Source: Aldehydirespirator sp965219165 | GTDB lineage: Bacteria > Actinomycetota > Acidimicrobiia > Acidimicrobiales > Aldehydirespiratoraceae | DNA: 64,000 nt | Direction: 5' to 3' | Assembly: GCA_965219165.1 (NCBI GenBank) | Contig: CBDCMW010000002.1 | Span: 682,001 to 746,000 of the forward strand | In this document: positions 41,822 to 51,925 of the stretch, piece after piece | Position numbering within the stretch: position 1 is the first letter of the stretch | How the letters are laid out: the number at the start of each line of letters is the position of its first letter | Notes under the pieces: generated by a model | Databases searched by the model: none | Seen by the model: only the letters and a program-made list of their open reading frames with translations | Told to the model about the DNA's origin: nothing | Program-made: the position numbers and the translations under genes

Positions 41822-42623
41822 CCTCGGCGGTGGTTCGGGCCACGCGCTCCAGGCCCGCGTCGCCGAGCACCGGGTCGAGCCGCTCGATCCATGCCCGGAT
41901 ACCTTCGGCGATGGGCGGGTAGTCCCGGTGCCCGAGGTCGCTGCCGAACACCAGCAGCTCGTGCGGGTACGACGCCACCAGGTCCTCGGTCGTGGGCCCG
42001 GCCTCGCCAGCCAGAAGATCGGCCAGCACGCCGATCTCGAGGTGCGCGCCGAGGGCCCGGAACTGCTCCCGGTGCTCGTCGCGCCAGCCGAGGAAGGCCA
42101 GGCCCGGATGGTTGACCAGCAGCCTGTGGACTCCCCGGCGCCGGGCCGTGTCCAGTGCGACGACGGCCTCGTCCATGGTGAGGTGGCCCGAGGCCAGCAC
42201 CATGCCGGCTCGGGCGATCTCGTCGAACACCTCCAGCCACTCCGAGCGCACCGCGCCGTCCTCCACCACCGGCACCTCGCGGAACGAGATGCCCCGGTGG
42301 GCGGAGAGCTCCGGGTTGCGGCTGGCCGCGATGTGGGCCTGAGACGAGATGGTCGGCAGCCACACCACCCTGGCTCCGAGGGCCGCGGCCACCGCCACTG
42401 CGTCGGGGTTGGCCCCGCCCACCGGCGAGTTGAGCACCACGCCCCCCACGGTTTCGTTGCCGAGCAGTTCGGCCCGCTCGGCTGAGGATCCCTCGTGGGC
42501 CTTCAGCACGAACTTGGACACCCCCGCGGCCCGGGCCTCCTCCAGGGTGTCGGGATCGCAGCTGTGGCGCGGGGCCAGGCTCGGGGCCGAGTGCACATGG
42601 AAGTCGACGATCCCGTCGATCAC
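41808..42623 (-). CDS. DUF6282-like amidohydrolase-fold protein
   Basis: A 271-residue TIM-barrel hydrolase-like protein. IDGIVDFHVHSAPSLAPR holds the metal-binding HxH after the first strand; FVLKAHEGSSAERAELL, LLVNHPGLAFLGW and LVFGSDLGHRDYPP carry later Lys, His and Asp ligands. This matches DUF6282 proteins, for which no activity is established. GTG 42623 has GGAG 6-9 nt upstream and overlaps the stop of a 14-codon mini-cistron, so I prefer it to ATG 42650. Its stop (ATGA) enters the 41-bp repeat array. Confidence 0.85.
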   Translation of the reverse strand: MIDGIVDFHVHSAPSLAPRHSCDPDTLEEARAAGVSKFVLKAHEGSSAERAELLGNETVGGVVLNSPVGGANPDAVAVAAALGARVVWLPTISSQAHIAASRNPELSAHRGISFREVPVVEDGAVRSEWLEVFDEIARAGMVLASGHLTMDEAVVALDTARRRGVHRLLVNHPGLAFLGWRDEHREQFRALGAHLEIGVLADLLAGEAGPTTEDLVASYPHELLVFGSDLGHRDYPPIAEGIRAWIERLDPVLGDAGLERVARTTAEAMLA

Positions 42624-42664
42624 GACCGCTCCGCTTCCAGGTCTGTCCATTCGAGCACGAGCAT
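42620..42664 (-). pseudogene. 14-codon duplicate of the upstream gene's 3' end
   Basis: A mini-frame MLVLEWTDLEAERS starts 2 nt after the acyl-CoA ligase stop and ends in a TGA overlapping GTG 42623. Its VLEWTDL repeats the ligase C-terminus TVLEWTDLASP; at DNA level 42637-42658 copies 42678-42699 with one difference over 22 bp, period 41 bp. Confidence 0.75.
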
Positions 42665-42666
42665 GT

Positions 42667-44289
42667 TCAGGGACTCGCCAGGTCTGTCCACTCGAGCACG
42701 GTTGCGTCGGCGAGCAGCCTCCGCCGCACCTTGCCCGCGCCGGAGTCGCGGGGGATCTCGGCCACCCGGGCCGCGGCCGCGGGACGCATGAACGCGGGCA
42801 GCCCTTCGCTCACCGCTCGGATCCCCTCGGTCGGGATGGCGCTGCCGGTGACATAGAGCACGATCTCGTCGTCCACCAGATCGCTGCTGCGGCGCCATAC
42901 GGCCACGTCGTCGATGCCGTCCACGGACGAGAAGCGTTGCTCCACGTGGCCGATGGGCACGAACTCGCCCTTGACCCGGATCGACTCGCTGGCCCGCTCG
43001 ATGAACACCAGGTTGCCGGCATCGTCGACCCGGCCCAGGTCCCCGGTGGCGAACCAGCCGGCGTCGTCGAACGGTTGCGCCAGCCCGTCGTGGAGCCGGT
43101 AGCCGGAGAACAGCACACCCGGACGGTCGGCCCGAACCTCGATCTCGCCTGCGGCTGCGCCATCCTGGCCTTCGGCCCGAACCTCGATCTCGCCTGCGGC
43201 CGTGCCAGCCGTGCCGCTGCCGCCGGCGGCAGCCGTGCCGTTGACCCGCCACTGCACCTCGTGGCGGGCCCGGCCCCCGTAGCGGGACATGCCCTCGGCG
43301 AGGCCGGGCCGCTCGCCCCGCCGCCAGGCCCAGATGTGGCACAGGCCGCCCGCCTCGGTGGAGCCGTAGGCCGAGAAGCCCAGCGGGACGTCGAACGTCT
43401 CCAGGAAGTCGGGATCCGCGAAGAACACCCGGCTCACCCGGTGGCCGGCCGCGTCGGCGGCGCTGGTGGTCCGCTTGAGGATCTCCACCGGAGGCTCGTG
43501 CAGGATCAGCACCGTCGTGGAGGTGTCGCGCACCAGCGGCCAGAAGGCGCTCGCTGAGAAGCGCCGGAGGCCGAGCACCTCTGCGCCCCCGGTCAGCCCG
43601 CCGACCACGCCGTAGCCGAGCGGGTTGATGTGGAACATCGGCAGCGGCGCCAGCACCGTGTCGGCCTCGGAGAGGCACATCGAGTCCGCGATGAACCGGC
43701 CCAGGCGCAGGAAGTACTCGTGGGTCTGCTCGCAGAACTTGGGCACGCCGGTGGTGCCCGACGTGTGCATCCAGCCGGCCACATCGAAGCGTCCCCGGGC
43801 CAGTCCGGGCGCGTCGGTCAGCCCGGCCAGCCCTGCGCCGGCCGATCCAGCGGCTTGGGTCCGGGCTGTGAGCGTCGGTCCGCCGCCGGCCACCGCCAGC
43901 ACTCCCTGGTCGAGGCCGCTCGCTTCGAGGTGCGCCGAGCCGGGCGCCACCGACGACGCAGTCGCCCGACCCGACCAGACCACCGCGTCGGGCGAGAGCT
44001 GCTCGAGCATCTCGGCCAGCAGCTCGTCGGGATAGGCGGGATTCACCAGCGCGACCTCGGCCCCCGCCAGCACCAGTGCCAGCCATGCCATGAGGTAGGA
44101 GTCCGACGTGGCCCCGATCAGCGCGACCCGGCGGCCCAGGCCGGCGCCGGCCTCCTCCAGCGCGTCGACCGCGCCCAACGCCAGTCCCACGGCCCCCTCC
44201 AGAGTCGGTGTGGCCTCGCCGGCCATGCCGAAGCGGGCGTCGGGCCGGCGCCGCGCCCGATCGCAGACCAGCTCGGCGAGGTTCTTCAC
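42667..44289 (-). CDS. AMP-dependent acyl-CoA synthetase/ligase
   Basis: A 540-residue adenylate-forming enzyme. P-loop WMHTSGTTGVPKFCEQTHEYF, adenine site FSAYGSTEAGGLCHIW, hinge region ATGDLGRVDDAGNLVFIERASESIRVKGEFVPIGHVEQRF, and a C-terminal catalytic Lys in IPRDSGAGKVRRRLL. A 45-bp in-frame duplication (43127-43155 and 43172-43200) inserts a second AAGEIEVRA between the catalytic domains. Substrate unknown; neighbours suggest a small organic acid degraded by the acyl-CoA dehydrogenase that precedes it. ATG 44289 lies 36 nt after the upstream stop. Confidence 0.9.
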   Translation of the reverse strand: MKNLAELVCDRARRRPDARFGMAGEATPTLEGAVGLALGAVDALEEAGAGLGRRVALIGATSDSYLMAWLALVLAGAEVALVNPAYPDELLAEMLEQLSPDAVVWSGRATASSVAPGSAHLEASGLDQGVLAVAGGGPTLTARTQAAGSAGAGLAGLTDAPGLARGRFDVAGWMHTSGTTGVPKFCEQTHEYFLRLGRFIADSMCLSEADTVLAPLPMFHINPLGYGVVGGLTGGAEVLGLRRFSASAFWPLVRDTSTTVLILHEPPVEILKRTTSAADAAGHRVSRVFFADPDFLETFDVPLGFSAYGSTEAGGLCHIWAWRRGERPGLAEGMSRYGGRARHEVQWRVNGTAAAGGSGTAGTAAGEIEVRAEGQDGAAAGEIEVRADRPGVLFSGYRLHDGLAQPFDDAGWFATGDLGRVDDAGNLVFIERASESIRVKGEFVPIGHVEQRFSSVDGIDDVAVWRRSSDLVDDEIVLYVTGSAIPTEGIRAVSEGLPAFMRPAAAARVAEIPRDSGAGKVRRRLLADATVLEWTDLASP

Positions 44290-44325
44290 CGTTGGTCCTC
44301 CGTCATGGCCTCGTGGTCTGAGGGC

Positions 44326-45468
44326 TCAAATCAGGCCCTCGTAATCGTCGGCTCTCAGCACCCGGCGGGCCACGTAGTTGCGCAGCACCTCCAGCGAGCC
44401 TCCCGCCACCCGCAGCACCTTCATGTCGAGCAGCAGCTGGCCGTAGTCGGTGTCGGTGTAGAGGCCGTGGCCGCCGGTCAGCGCGAACGCCTCGTTGACG
44501 GCGTGCTCCGACGCTCTGATGGCCATCTTCTTGGCCAGTGTGGTGGCCAGGGCCACGTCCGCGCCGGCGTCGTGCAGGTTGGCCGCGTGGTCACGGGCCA
44601 GCGACGCCCCGTAGAGGTCGCTGTAGCAGTCGGCCACGGTCCATTGGATGCCCTGGAAGTCGGTCACCACCGAGTCGCCCACCTCCCGGCCCGATCCGTA
44701 GGCGATGGCGTCGGCCAGCGCCCGCCGTCCGAACCCGATCAGCTCCGAGGCGTTGCCCAGCCGGCTCATGTTGAACGTGGAGAAGAACGTGTCCATGCCC
44801 CGGCCGGCCTCGCCCAGCACCGCCGTGGCCGGCACCCGCACGTCCTCCAGCGTCACGTCGGCGGTGGGGATCAGGCGCAGCCCGATCGGGTCGGTGCGAC
44901 GGGTCGACACGCCGGGCAGGTCGGTGTCCACCAGGAAGGCGGTGATCCCCTCGGGAGCGATGGCGTACACCAGCGTGACCTGGCTCTCGCGTCCCAGGTT
45001 GACGTGGGTCTTGGCCCCGTTGATGATCCAGTCGTCGCCGTCGCGCTCGGCGGTGGTGCGCATCAGCTTCATGGACGAGCCCACGCCCGGCTCGGAGATC
45101 GATTCCGAGAAGATCAGCGTGCCCCGGGCGATGCCGGGCAGGTATCGCTCCCGCTGTTCGGGGGTGGCCCAGTCGATCAGCCACCGCTGGCCCTGGATCG
45201 AGATCTGCGGGGACACCAGCCCCAGCCGGCCCACCTCCTCCTCGATCAGGCAGTACTCGGCTACGCCCAGCCCGCTGCCGCCCTCTTCTTGGGGTGTGAA
45301 TGGGCCGACCCAGCCCCGGCTGCCCATGGCGGCGTAGATGTCGGCCGGGAAGCGGCCGGCGCGTTGGCACGACCGCAGCTCGTCGCGGTGATCGGCCGCG
45401 AAGTCGGCCATGGCTGCGATCGTGGACTGGGGCCAGTCCGGGTCGTTGAAAGTCAGGTTCACGTACAT
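44326..45468 (-). CDS. Acyl-CoA dehydrogenase family protein
   Basis: A 380-residue flavoenzyme, first gene of the operon. Helical N-terminus (FAADHRDELRSCQRAGRFPADIYAAMGSRGW), FAD/substrate strands LIFSESISEPGVGSS and WIINGAKTHVNLG, then RLGNASELIGFGRRALADAIAY and the C-terminal helices with GGHGLYTDTDYGQLLLDMKVLRVAGGSLEVLRNYVARRVL. The expected catalytic Glu would lie in that last stretch (SLE), but its exact position is not certain. It oxidises an acyl-CoA and passes electrons to an electron transfer flavoprotein such as the product at 26293. GTATAC lies 32-37 nt upstream of ATG 45468. Confidence 0.92.
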   Translation of the reverse strand: MYVNLTFNDPDWPQSTIAAMADFAADHRDELRSCQRAGRFPADIYAAMGSRGWVGPFTPQEEGGSGLGVAEYCLIEEEVGRLGLVSPQISIQGQRWLIDWATPEQRERYLPGIARGTLIFSESISEPGVGSSMKLMRTTAERDGDDWIINGAKTHVNLGRESQVTLVYAIAPEGITAFLVDTDLPGVSTRRTDPIGLRLIPTADVTLEDVRVPATAVLGEAGRGMDTFFSTFNMSRLGNASELIGFGRRALADAIAYGSGREVGDSVVTDFQGIQWTVADCYSDLYGASLARDHAANLHDAGADVALATTLAKKMAIRASEHAVNEAFALTGGHGLYTDTDYGQLLLDMKVLRVAGGSLEVLRNYVARRVLRADDYEGLI

Positions 45469-45499
45469 GGCTCGTCCCGGGACGCGTTCAGCTCATGTT

Positions 45500-45506
45500 G
45501 TATACC
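45500..45506 (-). promoter_or_regulatory. GTATAC element upstream of the acyl-CoA dehydrogenase operon
   Basis: Minus strand TTTGGTATACAACATG, 32-37 nt before ATG 45468. Same oriented GGTATACA form as at 17493, 25346, 26279, 34182 and 53192. Confidence 0.5.
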
Positions 45507-45559
45507 AAACCCCGGCCAGAGCACGAAGGGGGCCGAGTGGATAGGTGAAACGCATCGCG

Positions 45560-45690
45560 GTGGACTGGGCCCTATCCGCTCGGCCTCTGGTTTCCCGCTC
45601 TTGTTCGCTGCGCTCACGGGCCGCTCGGGCCACGGCCTCGCTCAGCGCCTATTTGATACTCGTGGACTGGGCCCTATCCGCTCGGCCTCT
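45560..45690. repeat. Composite repeat: 57-bp core between 29-bp direct repeats
   Basis: Two identical 29-bp segments (45560-45588 and 45662-45690), each containing CTATCCGCTCGGCCTCT, bracket a core (45591-45647) that matches 9234-9290 in inverse orientation with one mismatch. A further variant of the short repeat lies at 45531-45546. Nothing in 45507-45796 looks protein-coding. Confidence 0.85.
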
Positions 45691-45796
45691 AGGCCGTGCT
45701 GTGCCCTACAGTCTCAGGCGGTGGCCGCCGCCACGTCCGCTGCTCGGTGCCGCTGGGGTGCTCAATTGCGGGCGTCGATTGCGAGCACTCCAACGA

Positions 45797-46117
45797 TCAC
45801 CGCGGCGTGGGACGCGGCGGCGGCTCTTCTCGCCCACCGCGGTCGCCCGCGGCGGGTGAGGGGGAGGATTCATCGGCTTCGAGTTCGGCTTCGTCTTCGA
45901 GTTCGAGTTCGTCTTCGTCTTCGGCTTCGGCTTCGAGTTCAGGCTCGGCCCCGCCGCTCCCGTCGAGGATCCCTTCGAGCGTTCTCGTGGCTTCGGGGCT
46001 GCGGGAGGACGGCAGCGTCTCGACGTCCACGGGATTGAGACGGCGCAGCTCCTCGACGAGATCATCGACGAGATCGCCGTCGTGGTCGTCCCCCAGCACC
46101 GATCCGTCACCGGTCAT
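45797..46117 (-). CDS. Truncated anti-sigma-like or hypothetical acidic protein
   Basis: A 106-residue frame 67 nt behind the sigma factor gene. Residues 1-55 (DGDLVDDLVEELRRLNPVDVETLPSSRSPEATRTLEGIL) resemble the N-terminus of actinobacterial sigma-linked or anti-sigma-like proteins. The rest is low-complexity Glu/Asp (ELEAEAEDEDELELEDEAEL) encoded by a hexamer-like repeat, followed by a Pro/Arg tail. No membrane helix remains in frame. Either a short acidic protein or a gene whose membrane and sensor domains were lost after repeat expansion. Confidence 0.55.
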   Translation of the reverse strand: MTGDGSVLGDDHDGDLVDDLVEELRRLNPVDVETLPSSRSPEATRTLEGILDGSGGAEPELEAEAEDEDELELEDEAELEADESSPSPAAGDRGGREEPPPRPTPR

Positions 46118-46184
46118 AGCTTGTGCCTATCGTTGTAGCAGTCCATGTTCCCCCCTGGTTAGTGCCCGCTGGCTAGTGCAATTG

Positions 46185-46739
46185 TCATGCCTCGTAGCCG
46201 GCGGTGATGTGGTCGATTCGGTCTGCGAGGCGCTTGCGGGCTCGGTGCACCCTGATCGCCACCGCGTTGGGGGAGATGCCCATGGTCTGGCCGATCTCGG
46301 CGTGCGACAGCTCCTCCCATGCCACCAGCATCAGGATCTCGCAATCTTCTTCGCGCAGGCTGCGCAACGCCGGCACCATCGCGTCGGCACGGTCTGACGC
46401 CTCGCCGCAGTCGTCGGTCCAGGCCGGGGGACGAGTGGCGTTGCAGAGCTTGCCGTTGAGCGCGTTGCGACGGCGAGCGGACCGGTTGGCGGTGAGGATC
46501 GTGTTGCGGGCCACTCCGAACAGCCAGGGTCGCTCGAAGCCCTCGGGAATCTCGTCCCGTCTGCGCCAGGCGACCAGGAATGTGTCCGCCGCCACTTCGT
46601 CGGCTGTCTGTTCATCCACGCGCCTCCTGGCGTAGGCCACCAGCATCCGGTAGCTGTCGTGATAGAGCCTGGTGAACCAGTCCTCATTTCGATTTCGGCT
46701 GTAGGCCGATTTGACGCCCATCAAACATTTCGTGTCCAT
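46185..46739 (-). CDS. ECF-type RNA polymerase sigma factor
   Basis: A 184-residue group-4 sigma factor. Region 2: WFTRLYHDSYRMLVAYARRRVDEQTADEVAADTFLVAWRRRDEIP, then RPWLFGVARNTILTANRSARRR. Region 4 HTH: LREEDCEILMLVAWEELSHAEIGQTMGISPNAVAIRVHRARKRL. It redirects RNA polymerase to a stress or surface regulon. ATG 46739 is preceded by GGAAGAGGAG, the strongest ribosome site in the neighbourhood, so longer upstream starts are rejected. The following gene (45797-46117) is the likely partner or its remnant. Upstream is a cluster of TGTCACAC repeats. Confidence 0.93.
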   Translation of the reverse strand: MDTKCLMGVKSAYSRNRNEDWFTRLYHDSYRMLVAYARRRVDEQTADEVAADTFLVAWRRRDEIPEGFERPWLFGVARNTILTANRSARRRNALNGKLCNATRPPAWTDDCGEASDRADAMVPALRSLREEDCEILMLVAWEELSHAEIGQTMGISPNAVAIRVHRARKRLADRIDHITAGYEA

Positions 46740-46951
46740 TTTCTCCTCTTCCTTTCTCCCCCCATTTGCAGCGGCGCGCCGGCAGTCCGGCGCACCCTGT
46801 CGAAGTCCGGTGTAGGGATCCCGCGAGCCCGGAGTCGACATATTCGGGCCGCGGTGTCCGCCTGGCTCTTGGAAGCAACATCGAGAGAGGCGTGTGCGTT
46901 TCGTGCCTCTATTGTCCCCGCTCGTCACTCGGCTGTAAACCTGTCAGGGCG

Positions 46952-47016
46952 TGTCATTTGTCACACAACAGAAACATGTCTGTCACACGCCGAATGTCAC
47001 ACGGCGCGTGTCACGC
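46952..47016. promoter_or_regulatory. Cluster of TGTCACAC repeats upstream of the sigma factor gene
   Basis: TGTCACAC at 46959, 46981 and 46995, with variants TGTCATTT at 46952 and TGTCACGC at 47009. Spacings are 7, 22, 14 and 14 bp, all in one orientation. The last overlaps the stop of the gamma-glutamyltransferase-like gene. The array sits 210-280 bp before the sigma factor start, in gene-free DNA 46740-47010 where I see nothing else. Confidence 0.5.
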
Positions 47017-48537
47017 GACAGCCAGGGCTGCGCCCCCCGAGCGGGGATCGCTGGCCAGCTCCGCGGCGCGGTGCGGGCCGTGCCCCGCGTCGTCGCCGCC
47101 GACCACCGCCTGCAGCCCGCCGCCCACGTTGCGGGTTGTCCTCACTTCGTAGCCGGCTAGGCGGTCGTCGCCGTGCCAGGCGATGCCGGGCTCGGCGAAG
47201 GCGTACCACTGCTGGCCGATGCCCGCGGGCACGCCGAAGCGGTCGCCGGTGGGGCACACGAACCAGCGGGCCCCGGCCACGATGTGGGCCGTGTCCGCCC
47301 CCCGCCGGAAGCGTTGGATGGCTTGGGCCAGCCACTGCACCTGCCGGTCGCCTCCGGGGGTGGCCACCGTCATCCAGCCCGGACCGTGCCGGCGACGCAC
47401 GTGGGCCGCGCTGAGCGTGTGGGGCAGCACCGCGCCGGGCTTCAGATTGCATGCGGGCAGGTCCGGGCGTTCCGACAGCGCGGTGCCCACCCGGTTGCTG
47501 AACGCCACTCCGGTGCCGGCTGCCACCCAGCCGGTGCCGAACTGCACCCCGGCCAGGCTGTGCACCACGGTCGCGGACATACCGTGCTGGTCCAGTGCGG
47601 TGGCCACCGCGGTGCCCGCCGGGCGAGCCGGGCCGCGGGTGCAGAACTGCGTGAGCTGCTGCTCGGTGAGCGGGGCCAGCGCCTCGGCGAAGTCTCGCGA
47701 GGCCGGGTCGGTGTCGGGCGACGCCGCGGCCAGCAGCGCCGGGGTGATTGCGGCCTGGCTCGGGGCGGGCGGCACCCAGACCGTGACGTCGTCGAGAACG
47801 AAGCGCAGGGCTGGCTCGACGGCTGCCTCCATTGCGTCGAGATCGTCGTGGCTCAGGGCGGCCCCTTCGTGCTCGGCTGCGGCTACCAGCCGGTCGGCCA
47901 GTTCTCCCTGGTAGAAGGCGTCGGCCCCCCGCCATGCGACCGCCTCGAGGGTGGCCGCCAGGTCCGGCATCCGGATCGTCGCGCCCGCCCGCGGCGCGCT
48001 CTCGCTTCCCAGCATCCGTCGCAGGGCGTCGATGTGGCCCCGGCTCTCCACCCGCTCGTACACCTCCGCCATGCGCGGCGTCACGACGTGACCGGCTGCC
48101 GCGGCCAGGGCGCCGGAGAAGAGGCTGGCCCAGTCGAGCCTTCCGTGGGTCCGCCACGCCGCCTCCGCGCCCCGCAGCGAGCCGGGCACCACCGCGTTGC
48201 GGGGACCGCTGGTGGGTGGCCAGCCCTGTCGGGCCGCGTCGTCGCCAGCCGCGGGGGCCGCGCCGTCGCCGCCGGCCGGCCCGAGCGGGACCCGCGACCA
48301 TCCGCCGTACACCTGGACGTCTACGCCGGTGCGGGCGCGGTCGCCCGGTGCGGCTACCAGCGCCAGCATCTCGCCGCCGGGACCGGATTGCGGGGCGTTC
48401 ACCACCCACTGGGTGAACGCCGCGGCCAGAGCCGCATCGACCGCGGTGCCGCCGGATCGCAGCGCCTCGATCCCGGCCTCGGTGGCCAGCCTGTGCCCGC
48501 TGGCGACCCCCGCCGACCCGGCGACCGATGCCGTCAT
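47011..48537 (-). CDS. Gamma-glutamyltransferase-family protein (second copy)
   Basis: A 508-residue protein: GHRLATEAGIEALRSGGTAVDAALAAAFTQWVVNAPQSGPGGEMLALVA is the standard first block. The expected autocleavage region is GTAVATALDQHGMSATVVHS, where Thr is kept but the following TSH/TTH residues are replaced, as in the paralogue at 3922. GTGVAFSNRVG supplies the later glycine loop. No signal peptide. Start ATG 48537 lies 60 nt after the CDC48-like gene's stop; a GTG at 48561 would add eight residues. Acylase- or amidase-type activity is plausible; gamma-glutamyl transfer is unproven. Confidence 0.85.
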   Translation of the reverse strand: MTASVAGSAGVASGHRLATEAGIEALRSGGTAVDAALAAAFTQWVVNAPQSGPGGEMLALVAAPGDRARTGVDVQVYGGWSRVPLGPAGGDGAAPAAGDDAARQGWPPTSGPRNAVVPGSLRGAEAAWRTHGRLDWASLFSGALAAAAGHVVTPRMAEVYERVESRGHIDALRRMLGSESAPRAGATIRMPDLAATLEAVAWRGADAFYQGELADRLVAAAEHEGAALSHDDLDAMEAAVEPALRFVLDDVTVWVPPAPSQAAITPALLAAASPDTDPASRDFAEALAPLTEQQLTQFCTRGPARPAGTAVATALDQHGMSATVVHSLAGVQFGTGWVAAGTGVAFSNRVGTALSERPDLPACNLKPGAVLPHTLSAAHVRRRHGPGWMTVATPGGDRQVQWLAQAIQRFRRGADTAHIVAGARWFVCPTGDRFGVPAGIGQQWYAFAEPGIAWHGDDRLAGYEVRTTRNVGGGLQAVVGGDDAGHGPHRAAELASDPRSGGAALAVA

Positions 48538-48596
48538 CGCGCCCTGCTCGAAATCCCCCACAGGCACAATTCTCGCCCTGATTTGGTGGCGAGTCC

Positions 48597-50759
<2,163 letters not shown>

Positions 50760-50799
50760 GGCCCTGTCGCCGCCCGGCGCGCCGTGGGCGCGGGCTCGC

Positions 50800-51294
50800 T
50801 CAGCCGTGCTCGGCCTGCCACTCCGGGCACGGCTCCAGCACCTCCATGGCCACGCCGCCCTCGGGGCTTATGGCCGAGTCGAGGTTGGCCCAGCACACCA
50901 GCATCCGGGTCGGTCCCACGCCGGTGTTGAAGTGCTGGTAGGTCACGCCCGACTCCCTGATCGGAACGGCGATGACGTCGCCCTCCTCCCATTCGTGGGC
51001 CCGGTCGTCGAGCACGGTGTGGCCGCTGCCCGTCATCACGAAGTGGATGATCCCGCCCTGGCAGTAGAGCTTGCCGCTGTTGGAGCTCTGGGGGATCTCG
51101 AGCTCATGGAAGTACAGAGCCCTCGTGCTGGGCGTCTCCAGGTGGGGATGCAGGTACCACCGCATGGTCCCCATGCGGTTGAGTTCGGGCTCGCAGTCCT
51201 CGCGCCCGATCAGGTTCCTGGCCCGGGCCCTGCGGTCGCGCTCGGCTCGCGACTCCGCGAAGGTGATGTCGTAGAGGGTCGATCCCTCAGACAT
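50800..51294 (-). CDS. Cupin-domain protein
   Basis: A 164-residue single cupin: LYCQGGIIHFVMTGSGHTVLDDRAHEWEEGDVIAVPI forms motif 1 (His and Glu ligands partly replaced) and YQHFNTGVGPTRMLVCWAN motif 2. The N-terminal third is charged and helical. ATG 51294 overlaps the stop region of the second cupin gene by 8 nt. The two cupins may form a heteromer or a bicupin-like dioxygenase. Same strand as the amidohydrolase upstream and the ATPase downstream. Confidence 0.85.
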   Translation of the reverse strand: MSEGSTLYDITFAESRAERDRRARARNLIGREDCEPELNRMGTMRWYLHPHLETPSTRALYFHELEIPQSSNSGKLYCQGGIIHFVMTGSGHTVLDDRAHEWEEGDVIAVPIRESGVTYQHFNTGVGPTRMLVCWANLDSAISPEGGVAMEVLEPCPEWQAEHG

Positions 51295-51910
51295 CGCCGG
51301 CCCTCTCGCCGATGATGCGGGTGACGGTCACGATCGGGTCCTCCTCGGCGCCGCCGTCATCGCGGCCCGCGTCGTCGCCGGTGTCCTTGGCCGCCACCTC
51401 CCGCCAGTTCGACTGCTCCTTGACCTGGGCCAGCATCGACCCGGTCTGGAACAGGAACGGGATGAAGATGAACGCGATCCACTGCGAGCTCTGTGAGTCG
51501 TCGTAGTTGAAGTGCTGATGCTCTACCCCGCCGGGCTTGACCGGCAGGATCAGCAGGTCGCCGGGCTTCCAGTGGTACTCCACCCCGTCGAACACGCTGT
51601 AGCCCGCGCCTCGGGTGACGTAGATCACCAGCCCGCCCTGGTGGGTGTGGGCCCCGGACTCGGTCTGGATGTCCTTGCGGAACACCATCCAGTCCTGCAC
51701 GGCCCGGTTCTCGGCCCTCATGTGCAGGTAGTACTTGCTGCGGCCCTGTCGGGACTGCTGCCAGGGCAGGTCCTTGCCCTTGATCACCACCTGGCCGCTG
51801 TCGGCCAGGTTGCGCCGGTCGGAGAAAGTGGAGAAGAACACCTCGTAGGGGTGCCGGTCCTCCTCGCTGCGGTCACGCTCGCGCAGCCTCGTCTGCTCTC
51901 GTTCGACCAT
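51287..51910 (-). CDS. Cupin-domain protein with acidic tail
   Basis: A 207-residue cupin. Motif 1 is HTHQGGLVIYVTRGAGYSVFDGVEYHWKPGDLLILPV, with the His pair and Lys/Pro-Gly; motif 2 is EHQHFNYDDSQSSQWIAFIF. This one keeps the His ligands needed to bind iron or manganese, like gentisate-type dioxygenases. The C-terminus is acidic (DTGDDAGRDDGGAEEDP). ATG 51910, 15 nt behind the amidohydrolase stop. With the amidohydrolase this suggests degradation of an aromatic acid (inference). Confidence 0.88.
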   Translation of the reverse strand: MVEREQTRLRERDRSEEDRHPYEVFFSTFSDRRNLADSGQVVIKGKDLPWQQSRQGRSKYYLHMRAENRAVQDWMVFRKDIQTESGAHTHQGGLVIYVTRGAGYSVFDGVEYHWKPGDLLILPVKPGGVEHQHFNYDDSQSSQWIAFIFIPFLFQTGSMLAQVKEQSNWREVAAKDTGDDAGRDDGGAEEDPIVTVTRIIGERAGDV

Positions 51911-51925
51911 CGGATGTCCTCGCTC

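Noticed and set aside
45868..45950. Hexamer-like TTCGAG repeats resembling a small repeat array
   Set aside because: No spacers of constant length and no cas genes; it is a low-complexity acidic coding tract, not a CRISPR array.
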